From: Clostridia bacterium
GTDB taxonomy: Bacteria > Bacillota_A > Clostridia > Oscillospirales > CAG-272
Assembly (NCBI GenBank): GCA_017529175.1
Contig: JAFXNX010000223.1
Span: 1-22,736, forward strand
DNA length: 22,736 nt
Reading direction: 5' to 3'
A model generated the notes under the pieces. The model was given only the letters and a program-made list of their open reading frames with translations. It was not told the origin of the DNA and ran no database searches. Below are positions 1-6,559 of the stretch, in pieces; the first letter of the stretch is position 1; every line of letters begins with the position of its first letter. The translations under genes and the position numbers were made by a program.

Positions 1-1
1 C

Positions 2-187
2 AAGGACACCTCTCTTGCGAGGATAATCACGGCATACGAGCTTATCTGGGCGGCGCAAAAGTTTATAAAGAGCGCAGGCCTTCTGTGGCCTCTTTTCTAC
101 ACCGGAGTCTTCTATCTCGTTTTCTGCGGAGTGCTGACGCTTCTCTTCGGATATATCGAGAAAAAGCTCTCGTATTTCAAAGCATAG
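2..187 (+). CDS. Amino-acid ABC transporter permease, C-terminal end (partial)
   Basis: The frame starting at base 2 is open from the window edge to a TAG at 185-187 and gives 61 residues beginning KDTSLARIITAYEL. KDTSL is the conserved cytoplasmic loop motif of the HisM/GlnP-type polar amino-acid permeases (the EAA-like loop contacting the ATPase). It is followed by a hydrophobic stretch around LLWPLFYTGVFYLVFCGVL, which fits the last membrane helix, and a short basic tail. The start is outside the window. The stop codon overlaps the AGGAGG ribosome binding site (186-191) of the ATPase gene, so the two are cotranscribed and very probably form one importer. The amino acid transported cannot be read from this fragment. 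Confidence 0.85.
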   Translation, partial: KDTSLARIITAYELIWAAQKFIKSAGLLWPLFYTGVFYLVFCGVLTLLFGYIEKKLSYFKA

Positions 188-196
188 GAGGACGTT

Positions 197-991
197 ATGC
201 CGTTTCTTGAAGTTGATAACATAAGAAAGAGTTTCGGAAAAACAGAAGTCCTCAAGGGCATTTCATTCAGCATAGAAAAGGGAGAGGTGCTGACTCTGAT
301 CGGCTCTTCCGGTAGCGGAAAAACGACGCTTTTGCGGTGCCTGAATTTTCTTGAAACACCGAACGAGGGAGAGATATATCTTGACGGGAAAGAGCTTTTC
401 TCGGCAAAAGGTCAGAAGGAGCTGTCCGACAAAGAGAAACGCGAGCGCAGACTTCATTTCGGACTCGTTTTCCAGCAGTTCAATCTCTTTCCTCAGTATA
501 CCGCTCTGAAAAACGTTACGCTCGCTGCGGAGCTTCTCGCAAAGGAGGAACTGCGCGAGGCGAAAGCTTCAAAGGCGCAGATCAAGGCAAAGCTTGACGA
601 AGTGCGCGAAAGGGCAGCCGATCTGCTCGACAGCGTGGGGCTTTCCGACAAAATGAACAACTATCCGTGCGAGCTGTCCGGAGGTCAGCAGCAGAGAGTC
701 GCGATAGCGCGGGCGCTCGCGCTCGACCCCGAGATCCTTTGTTTCGACGAGCCGACCTCGGCGCTTGACCCCGAGCTGACCGGAGAGGTCCTCTCCGTCA
801 TAAAAAAACTCGCTCAAAAGAACATGACTATGATAATAGTCACTCACGAAATGGAGTTTGCAAAAGGCGTTTCGGACAAAGTGATATTTATGGACGGCGG
901 TGTGATAGCGGTGGAGGGAACGCCTCGCGAAGTGTTCGATGAGTCGGATAACGAGAGGATACAGAAGTTTTTGTCTTCCGTCGCAGAATAA
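197..991 (+). CDS. Polar amino-acid ABC transporter ATP-binding protein (GlnQ/HisP type)
   Basis: A 264-residue ATPase that energises amino-acid uptake from the inner face of the membrane with the permease just upstream. All nucleotide-binding motifs are intact: Walker A GSSGSGKTT (36-44), Q-loop FQQFNLFP (92-99), signature LSGGQ (160-164), Walker B ILCFDEP (180-186), D-loop SALD (188-191) and switch histidine H217 in THE. FQQFNLFP and DEPTSALDPE are typical of the polar amino-acid subfamily. ATG at 197 is preceded by AGGAGG with a five-base spacer. It is about 20 residues longer than the usual 240. The extra length is a charged, probably helical stretch at about 112-138, between the Q-loop and the signature. 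The substrate is not determined by the sequence. Confidence 0.93.
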   Translation: MPFLEVDNIRKSFGKTEVLKGISFSIEKGEVLTLIGSSGSGKTTLLRCLNFLETPNEGEIYLDGKELFSAKGQKELSDKEKRERRLHFGLVFQQFNLFPQYTALKNVTLAAELLAKEELREAKASKAQIKAKLDEVRERAADLLDSVGLSDKMNNYPCELSGGQQQRVAIARALALDPEILCFDEPTSALDPELTGEVLSVIKKLAQKNMTMIIVTHEMEFAKGVSDKVIFMDGGVIAVEGTPREVFDESDNERIQKFLSSVAE

Positions 992-1034
992 TTCCCGAAA
1001 TTATTAAAAAATAATAAATAATTTGAAATTACTA

Positions 1035-1063
1035 TAGAAAAACAGAACGGATTGTGATAAAAT
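1035..1063 (+). promoter_or_regulatory. Candidate sigma-A promoter for the AMP-forming ligase gene
   Basis: TAGAAA (1035-1040), a 17-base spacer and TAAAAT (1058-1063), with TGA directly before the -10 (extended -10). The -35 matches TTGACA at only 4 of 6 positions. It lies 45 bases before the start at 1109, in an AT-rich gap, and has the same TGnTAAAAT form as the better promoters at 6495 and 8373. Confidence 0.5.
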
Positions 1064-1108
1064 ATATCCAATGCGTTTTGTTTTTATTTTTTAGTTCAGA
1101 GGTGCTTT

Positions 1109-2812
1109 ATGAAAGATTATCCTTTGTATGAGACTACAGTATTCGAGAATTTCCGTATCATGTGCGAAAACGTCAGGAAAAGAGTGCCCGACAAAAACGC
1201 TTTTGTTTACAGAGAAAAACCGACGGATGAGAACGTTGTGAAAGTCACTTTCGCGGAAGTGAGAGAGGACGTCAGAAATTTCGGTACCGCGCTCGTTGAG
1301 CTCGGATGCCGCGAGGAGAGATGCGCCATCGTCGGCGCTTCGACTCTCGGATGGATATATTCGTATTTTGCCGTTATGGCGATAGGCGGCGTCACAGTCC
1401 CGATCGACAAGGAACTGGGCGTCGAGGACATCGGAGGCATCATAGAAAAAGCAGGGTGTAAATTCGTATTTTACGGCTCGGAGATCTCCGATAAGATCGC
1501 CGAGCTGAAAAAGACGCTCGCTGGAGAAATTAAGTGGATATGTATGAACGGAGCGGCGCTTGACGGCGACGACACGAGACGTATGATCACCGCTCACGGC
1601 GCGGATCTTTACGAGGCGGGCGACAACACATATTACGATTACGAGATCGACGAGGACGCGCTTGCGTCCATAGTCTTCACCTCCGGCACAACGGGCAAGG
1701 GTAAGGGAGTTATGCTCTCGCAGCGCAATATCGTTTCCGATATGACGCAGGGAATGTATCTGTTCCAGATAACCTATAAAACGATGTGTACGCTTCCTCT
1801 TCACCACACCTACGGATCCACGGTCAACCTCGTCGGTCACTATTCGCAGGGAGCCGAAATATATCTTTCGTCCGGTCTTAAATATTTCCTCAAGGAAATG
1901 AAGGAACAGCAGCCGACACACCTCGTTCTCGTGCCTCTGTTCGTCGAGACAATCTACAAGAAGATATGGGCGACCGCGGAAAAGAACGGACAGGCGAAAC
2001 TGCTCCGCCGTATGATGAAGGTATCAAACGGAATAAGACACATCGGTATCGACATGAGAAAGAAGATGTTCAAGTCGATCCTCAGTATGCTAGGCGGAAA
2101 AGTCGAAATGATAATTTGCGGCGGCGCGGCGCTCAACCAGGATATCATAGACACGTTTGAAGCAATAGGCATAACGATCCTCAACGGCTACGGCATCACC
2201 GAATGCGCGCCTCTTATCTCCTGCAACAGAAACAAGCTTCAGAAGAGCGGAAGCGTCGGCATACCGATCATCGGCGAGCTGGTAAAGATCGACGACCCCG
2301 ACGAGAACGGAGAGGGCGAGATTTGCGTCAAGGGAACGAACGTGATGCTCGGCTACTATAAAGATCCCGATGCGACAGCGGCCGTTTTCGACGACGAGGG
2401 ATACTTCCACACCGGCGACTACGGCAAACTCGACGACGACGGCTGGATCTACATTACCGGCAGACTCAAGAATCTCATTATTTTCTCGAACGGTAAAAAC
2501 GTATATCCCGAGGAAATAGAGAATAAAATACAGGGTATATACGGCGTTGCGGAAGTAGTCGTTTACGCCGGAGCGAGCCGCTCCAATCCCGACCGCGAAG
2601 TCATCGTCGCGGAGATATTCCCCGATTTCGAGGCGCTCGAGCTGAGAAACATCACCGACCCCGAGACGTATTTCAAGAATAAAGTCGCCGAGGTCAACAA
2701 GACCATGGTATCATACAAAGCAGTCGGACACGTTAAAATAAGAAAAACGGAGTTCCAGAAGAACACGTCGAAGAAGATCACGAGATTCAACATAGATAAA
2801 ACTATAGATTGA
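1109..2812 (+). CDS. AMP-forming acyl-CoA synthetase-like ligase (ANL superfamily)
   Basis: A 567-residue enzyme that should activate a carboxylic acid, most likely a fatty acid, to acyl-AMP and then a thioester. The adenylation motifs are present in order: P-loop TSGTTGKGKG (191-200), NGYGITE (359-365) which binds AMP, GYFHTGD (431-437) with the ribose-binding Asp, then TGRLKNLIIFSNGKNVYPEEIE-like hinge/A8 sequence split around residue 455, and the C-terminal TSKKITRF (553-560) whose Lys is the usual catalytic lysine. Length and motif spacing fit the long-chain fatty-acid-CoA ligase group rather than short acetyl-CoA synthetases. No signal peptide or membrane helix is seen. ATG at 1109 follows GAGGTG. 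The 2-epimerase gene begins 16 bases after the stop, suggesting an operon. The exact acid is unknown; an acyl-ACP synthetase role cannot be excluded. Confidence 0.85.
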   Translation: MKDYPLYETTVFENFRIMCENVRKRVPDKNAFVYREKPTDENVVKVTFAEVREDVRNFGTALVELGCREERCAIVGASTLGWIYSYFAVMAIGGVTVPIDKELGVEDIGGIIEKAGCKFVFYGSEISDKIAELKKTLAGEIKWICMNGAALDGDDTRRMITAHGADLYEAGDNTYYDYEIDEDALASIVFTSGTTGKGKGVMLSQRNIVSDMTQGMYLFQITYKTMCTLPLHHTYGSTVNLVGHYSQGAEIYLSSGLKYFLKEMKEQQPTHLVLVPLFVETIYKKIWATAEKNGQAKLLRRMMKVSNGIRHIGIDMRKKMFKSILSMLGGKVEMIICGGAALNQDIIDTFEAIGITILNGYGITECAPLISCNRNKLQKSGSVGIPIIGELVKIDDPDENGEGEICVKGTNVMLGYYKDPDATAAVFDDEGYFHTGDYGKLDDDGWIYITGRLKNLIIFSNGKNVYPEEIENKIQGIYGVAEVVVYAGASRSNPDREVIVAEIFPDFEALELRNITDPETYFKNKVAEVNKTMVSYKAVGHVKIRKTEFQKNTSKKITRFNIDKTID

Positions 2813-2828
2813 CCTTCCGGAGGATCAG

Positions 2829-3923
2829 ATGAAAAAAGTAATGCTCGTTTTCGGGACCCGTCCGGAAGCGATCAAGATGTGTCCCCTTGTAAACGAACTG
2901 AAGATGAGACCTGAGATCGAAACGGTCGTTTGCGTGACCGGTCAGCACCGTCAGATGCTCGATCAGGTCCTCGAGGCGTTCTCTGTGACGCCCGATCACG
3001 ACCTTTCGATAATGAAGCAGAATCAGACGCTTTTCGACGTCACGACGGCGATCCTTGAAAAGATCAAAGCGGTGCTCGAAGAGGAGTCGCCGGACGTAGT
3101 GCTCGTTCACGGAGATACGTCGACCTCTTTCGTCACGGCTCTCGCCGCGTTCTATATGAGGATACCGGTCGGTCACGTTGAAGCGGGACTTCGCACTTAC
3201 AATATCTACTCGCCTTATCCCGAGGAATTCAACCGTCAGGGCGTAGGTATAATCGCGAAATATCACTTCGCGCCGACAGAGACCGCAAAGTCAAACCTCA
3301 TCAAAGAGGGCAAGTGCGCAGACGATATCTACGTCACCGGCAACACTTCGATAGACGCTCTCAAGACTACCGTCAAAGAGCAGTACACTCATCCCGAGCT
3401 CGAATGGGCGAAGGGAAGCCGTCTGATCGTGCTTACCGCGCACAGAAGAGAAAACCTCGGCGAGCCGATGCGGAATATGTTCCGCGCGATCAAACGGATC
3501 GTAGACGAGACAGACGACCTCAAGGTGATCTATCCCATCCACATGAATCCGGTCGTCAGGGAAGCGGCGGCGGAAATATTCGGCGACGACGAGAGATTCC
3601 ATATCATCGAGCCGCTCGACGTTCTCGATTTCCATAATTTCATCGCGCGCAGTTATCTTATTCTGACAGACAGCGGCGGTATACAAGAGGAAGCTCCGGG
3701 ACTCGGAAAGCCCGTTCTCGTTATGAGAGATACGACGGAACGTCCCGAGGGGATCGCAGCGGGTACGCTGAAGCTCGTCGGAACGAACGAGGAAACGATC
3801 TATAACGAATTCAAAAGACTTATCACGGACAAGTCAGCTTACGACGCTATGGCTCACGCCTCTAATCCCTACGGCGACGGCTTTGCGTCAAAGAGGATAG
3901 CGGACGTTCTTTGCCGCGAATAA
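2829..3923 (+). CDS. wecB: UDP-N-acetylglucosamine 2-epimerase (non-hydrolysing)
   Basis: A 364-residue cytoplasmic enzyme that interconverts UDP-GlcNAc and UDP-ManNAc, the entry to ManNAc-containing wall polymers and capsules. The family signatures are complete: FGTRPEAIK (8-16), VTGQHRQML (36-44), HGDTS (94-98, with the D95-equivalent D96), VEAGLRT (117-123, E118), PEEFNR (131-136), LTAHRREN (202-209, H205) and DSGGIQEE near 280. These match the active-site Asp/Glu/His set known for the E. coli enzyme. Length is normal. CCGGAGG at 2817-2823 sits five bases before ATG 2829. It follows the acyl-ligase gene by 16 bases, so the two are probably cotranscribed. Whether the product feeds teichoic acid, capsule or another glycan is not shown here. 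The symbol wecB (also called mnaA) reflects family membership. Confidence 0.93.
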   Translation: MKKVMLVFGTRPEAIKMCPLVNELKMRPEIETVVCVTGQHRQMLDQVLEAFSVTPDHDLSIMKQNQTLFDVTTAILEKIKAVLEEESPDVVLVHGDTSTSFVTALAAFYMRIPVGHVEAGLRTYNIYSPYPEEFNRQGVGIIAKYHFAPTETAKSNLIKEGKCADDIYVTGNTSIDALKTTVKEQYTHPELEWAKGSRLIVLTAHRRENLGEPMRNMFRAIKRIVDETDDLKVIYPIHMNPVVREAAAEIFGDDERFHIIEPLDVLDFHNFIARSYLILTDSGGIQEEAPGLGKPVLVMRDTTERPEGIAAGTLKLVGTNEETIYNEFKRLITDKSAYDAMAHASNPYGDGFASKRIADVLCRE

Positions 3924-3982
3924 CGATTTGCAAAATTTGCGCCTGATGCGCGTTAATATTTAATTTCTTGGAGGATAATAAA

Positions 3983-5080
3983 ATGATAGGTGCTAACGAT
4001 ACAGTAAGAGTTGGTATCATCGGATGCGGCGGTATCGCCAACGGAAAACATATGCCCGGACTTAAAAGCGCTCCCGGCGTCGAAATGGTCGCTTTCTGCG
4101 ATATCATAATCGAAAGAGCCGAGAAGGCGAAGGCGGATTACGGCACTCCCGATGCAAAAGTTTATGAGAACTATAAGGAACTGCTTGAGGACAAGTCGAT
4201 CGACGTAGTTCACGTATGCACGCCCAACCGTTCTCACAGCTTCATCACGGTAGACGCTCTTCAAGCTGGCAAACACGTTATGTGCGAAAAGCCGATGGCG
4301 ATCAATTCCGAAGAAGCGAAGAAGATGCTCGACGCCGCAAAACGCACCGGCAAGAAGCTGACTATCGGTTATCAGAACAGACAAAGACCCGATTCTCTCT
4401 GGCTCAAGGAAGAGACGGAAAAGGGTACGTTCGGTGAGATCTACTATGCGAAGGCAACGGCTATCCGCCGTCGTTTCGTTCCCACGTGGGGCGTATTCCT
4501 CAACGAATACGAGCAGGGAGGCGGTCCGCTGATAGATATCGGAACGCACGCGCTTGACCTCACCCTCTGGATGATGGACAACTACAAGCCGAAGTACTGC
4601 GTCGGCACGACGTACCACAAGTTCAGAAACCAGGAGAGAGCCGGAAACCTTTGCGGCGACTGGGATCCCAAGGAATTCACCGTTGAAGACTCCGCATTCG
4701 GATTCGTCGTTATGGAAAACGGCGCGACGGTCAACCTCGAGTCGTCCTGGGCGCTCAACTATCTTGACGAGAGAGAAGCGGTCACGACTCTTTGCGGAAC
4801 TCTCGGCGGCGCCGATATGAACGACGGTCTTCGCATCAACGGAGTCAGAAACGGTAAACTCTTCAAAACTCTCGTCGATTTCTGCAAGGGCGGCGTGGAT
4901 TATAACGAAGGCATCGGTTCGCAGGAACCTCATGAGAGAGAAGCGCAGCTCTGGATCAAGTGTCTGCGCGAAGACCGCGATCCGCTCGTTCTTCCCGAGC
5001 AGGCTTATTGCGTAACGAGGATCCTCGAGGGCATTTACGAGTCCGCTAAGACCGGTAACATCGTATTTCTTGACAAATGA
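3983..5080 (+). CDS. Gfo/Idh/MocA family NAD(P)-dependent oxidoreductase
   Basis: A 365-residue sugar or inositol dehydrogenase-type enzyme. An N-terminal Rossmann fold shows GIIGCGGIA (11-19). CEKPMA (101-106) carries the family EKP motif whose lysine is catalytic, and DIGTHALDL (185-193) gives the conserved Asp and H189. The rest is the beta-sheet domain that holds substrate. The start was placed at ATG 3983 because GGAGG at 3970-3974 stands eight bases before it; an in-frame TTG at 3968 overlaps that site and is unlikely. A TIM-barrel isomerase gene follows after 29 bases, a pairing known from inositol- and sugar-catabolic clusters. This suggests oxidation of a hexose or cyclitol followed by isomerisation. 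The substrate cannot be named. Confidence 0.9.
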   Translation: MIGANDTVRVGIIGCGGIANGKHMPGLKSAPGVEMVAFCDIIIERAEKAKADYGTPDAKVYENYKELLEDKSIDVVHVCTPNRSHSFITVDALQAGKHVMCEKPMAINSEEAKKMLDAAKRTGKKLTIGYQNRQRPDSLWLKEETEKGTFGEIYYAKATAIRRRFVPTWGVFLNEYEQGGGPLIDIGTHALDLTLWMMDNYKPKYCVGTTYHKFRNQERAGNLCGDWDPKEFTVEDSAFGFVVMENGATVNLESSWALNYLDEREAVTTLCGTLGGADMNDGLRINGVRNGKLFKTLVDFCKGGVDYNEGIGSQEPHEREAQLWIKCLREDRDPLVLPEQAYCVTRILEGIYESAKTGNIVFLDK

Positions 5081-5109
5081 TGACGTTTTGAAATAAGGAG
5101 ACAAATAAT

Positions 5110-6078
5110 ATGAAGCTTTGTGTACTTGCTAATTTGTTCGGAGCTATCCCGCTCGACGACGTCCTTTCCCGTCTTGAAGCTCTCGGAGTTGAGGCGGCTG
5201 AGATAGGAGCGGGCGGTTATCCCGGAAAGAATCAGTGCGACCCCGACATACTTCTTAACGACGATAAAAAGTGCCGCGAATTTCTCGACACGTTTGACAA
5301 GCACAATATCAAACTCGCAGCCTTTGCCGCTCACGGCAATCCGGTCCATCCGAACACGGAGATCGCAGAGGTCTATGACCGCGAGCTGAAGAACGCGATC
5401 CTGATGGCTGAAAAGGTAGGCGTCGATACGGTCATCACGTTCTCGGGATGCCCTGCGGGCGCGCCCGGCGATAAAATGCCGAACTGGGCTATCTGTTCCT
5501 GGCCGACGGACTTCACAAAAGTCCTCGAATATCAGTGGAACGAAGTCCTTATCCCCTATTGGACGAAGCTTGCAGAGTTTGCGGATAAGCATCACGTTCC
5601 GCGTATCGCTTTCGAGATGCACCCCGGCTTCTGCGTTTACAATCCCGAAACTCTGATGAAACTTCGCGAAGCGTGCGGACCGGTCATCGGCGCAAACCTC
5701 GACCCGTCTCACCTCGTATGGCAGGGATGTGAGCCGGCGGCTGTCGTACGTTATCTCGGCGACGCGATCTACCACGTTCACGCCAAGGATACGAAGATAG
5801 ACCCGATCAATTCTCCCGCTATAGGTAACCTCGACACCAAGCATTACAGCCTTGAGAAAGAGCGCGCTTGGGTGTTCAGAACGGTCGGCTACGGTCACGG
5901 CGAGGAATGGTGGCGTGAGTTTATATCACAGCTGCGTCTTGTCGGTTACGACAGAGTTCTTTCGATCGAGCATGAGGACAGTCTTATGACGATAGAAGAG
6001 GGACTTGAAAAGGCGTGCCGTTTTCTGCAGCGCATCATGATACGCGAACCTAAACCGGGCACCATGAGCTGGGCTTAA
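5110..6078 (+). CDS. Sugar phosphate isomerase/epimerase (xylose isomerase-like TIM barrel)
   Basis: A 322-residue protein of the AP-endonuclease-2/IolE-type TIM-barrel family, which isomerises, epimerises or dehydrates keto-sugars and inositol derivatives with a divalent metal. Typical metal-site segments appear in order: AFEMHPGF (E169, H171), NLDPSHL (D198, H201), HVHAKD (H222, H224) and SIEHED (E287). These supply the Glu/Asp/His/Glu set expected. The N-terminus MKLCVLANLF is the first beta strand, so the start at ATG 5110, after TAAGGAG at 5094-5100, is secure. The dehydrogenase gene ends 29 bases upstream, so both probably act in one catabolic route. A GC-rich hairpin at 6163 ends the unit. 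The substrate is unknown. Confidence 0.88.
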   Translation: MKLCVLANLFGAIPLDDVLSRLEALGVEAAEIGAGGYPGKNQCDPDILLNDDKKCREFLDTFDKHNIKLAAFAAHGNPVHPNTEIAEVYDRELKNAILMAEKVGVDTVITFSGCPAGAPGDKMPNWAICSWPTDFTKVLEYQWNEVLIPYWTKLAEFADKHHVPRIAFEMHPGFCVYNPETLMKLREACGPVIGANLDPSHLVWQGCEPAAVVRYLGDAIYHVHAKDTKIDPINSPAIGNLDTKHYSLEKERAWVFRTVGYGHGEEWWREFISQLRLVGYDRVLSIEHEDSLMTIEEGLEKACRFLQRIMIREPKPGTMSWA

Positions 6079-6116
6079 TGTAGAGCGCGATCTGCTTGAT
6101 ACACCGGAAAAGCTGC

Positions 6117-6135
6117 GCTGTTCACGAATAACAGC
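6117..6135. other. Small hairpin after the isomerase gene
   Basis: A 6-bp perfect stem (GCTGTT at 6117-6122, AACAGC at 6130-6135) with a seven-base loop. It is weak by itself, but is the first of several inverted repeats in the gene-free stretch 6079-6559. Confidence 0.4.
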
Positions 6136-6162
6136 CAACAATAACTGATAAAATATGCAAAA

Positions 6163-6203
6163 CTGCGCGGCGTCACCATCGAGGTGACGCCGCGCAGACT
6201 TTT
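6163..6203 (+). terminator. Terminator-like GC-rich hairpin
   Basis: A perfect 15-bp stem (6163-6177 pairing with 6183-6197) with loop ATCGA, followed by A-C-TTTT-CC-TTT. It lies 85 bases after the isomerase stop. The T tract is interrupted, so termination is likely but not certain. A TGATAAAAT sequence at 6146-6154 just upstream raises the alternative that the hairpin is the 5' end of a transcript; no good -35 accompanies it. Confidence 0.7.
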
Positions 6204-6211
6204 CCTTTCGC

Positions 6212-6259
6212 CGCTCAGCTCCCTCGACGTAGCTATCTACGCCTCACGGGAGCTGAGCG
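6212..6259. repeat. Nested inverted repeat (long hairpin)
   Basis: A perfect 12-bp outer stem, CGCTCAGCTCCC (6212-6223) with its complement at 6248-6259. Inside it is a second stem, CGTAG (6228-6232) with CTACG (6237-6241) around CTAT. There is no T tract, so it is not an ordinary terminator. Confidence 0.7.
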
Positions 6260-6274
6260 ACGAATCTATCGTCG
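6258..6274. repeat. Short perfect hairpin
   Basis: CGACGA (6258-6263) and TCGTCG (6269-6274) around a five-base loop. It shares two bases with the end of the preceding stem, so the two structures compete or stack. Confidence 0.5.
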
Positions 6275-6282
6275 CATCTCAT

Positions 6283-6341
6283 CGCTCTCTGTTTCGGCTG
6301 CGCGCTCATTCGTTTCACTCATTCGCGCTCCGCCGAAGGTG
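6283..6341. repeat. 59-bp intergenic repeat, copy 1
   Basis: Matches 6413-6471 at 51 of 59 positions by eye. The core is bounded by TTCGGC (6293-6298) and its complement GCCGAA (6332-6337), and holds repeated CATTC and CGCGCTC words. This makes it a REP-like element with inverted ends. It sits exactly 130 bases before copy 2. No protein-coding signal is seen. Confidence 0.75.
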
Positions 6342-6412
6342 CATGGCAAGTGTGCGACAGGACTGTAAAACCGAAAATACATCCCCTGTGTTTGTCTTCC
6401 TTTGTTCTCTCG

Positions 6413-6471
6413 CGCTCTCCGGTTCGGCTCCGCGCTCATTCACTTCGTTCATTCCCGCTCCGCCGAAGGTG
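6413..6471. repeat. 59-bp intergenic repeat, copy 2
   Basis: Second copy of the element at 6283-6341, with TTCGGC at 6423-6428 and GCCGAA at 6461-6466 region. Eight differences from copy 1, several of them in the central CATTC words. It ends 24 bases before the -35 of the glycoside hydrolase promoter. The remainder of 6079-6559 has no gene that I can support. Confidence 0.75.
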
Positions 6472-6494
6472 GTTGAGTTTTATTGTTAAATTCT

Positions 6495-6523
6495 TTGACT
6501 TTTTGTTTGTAATATGTTAAAAT
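6495..6523 (+). promoter_or_regulatory. Sigma-A promoter of the clan-D-like hydrolase gene
   Basis: TTGACT (6495-6500), a 17-base spacer and TAAAAT (6518-6523), with an extended -10 TGT directly before it. Transcription should start near 6530, giving a 5' leader of about 30 bases to ATG 6560. Confidence 0.8.
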
Positions 6524-6559
6524 AGGAAAAATGAGAAAATCATAACACCGGAGGGGTTT

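Noticed and set aside
998..1024. AT-only inverted repeat (AAATTATT with AATAATTT) after the ABC ATPase
   Set aside because: An 8-bp A/T stem is too weak for a terminator and is expected by chance in this AT-rich gap.
1091..1921. A 276-codon frame antisense to the acyl ligase
   Set aside because: Covers the ligase's conserved adenylation motifs in reverse and shows no start signal.
3968..3982. TTG 3968 as start of the first Gfo/Idh gene
   Set aside because: It overlaps the GGAGG that serves ATG 3983.
3953..5104. A 383-codon frame antisense to the Gfo/Idh gene
   Set aside because: It has no upstream ribosome site, and the sense strand encodes an unmistakable dehydrogenase. Long antisense frames are expected here because the high GC at third positions removes stops on the other strand.
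6184..6489. A 101-codon open frame through the repeat region after the isomerase gene
   Set aside because: No ribosome binding site, it begins inside the terminator-like hairpin, runs through both repeat copies and the nested stems, and the protein is a low-complexity mix of Arg, Ser and Phe with no family resemblance.
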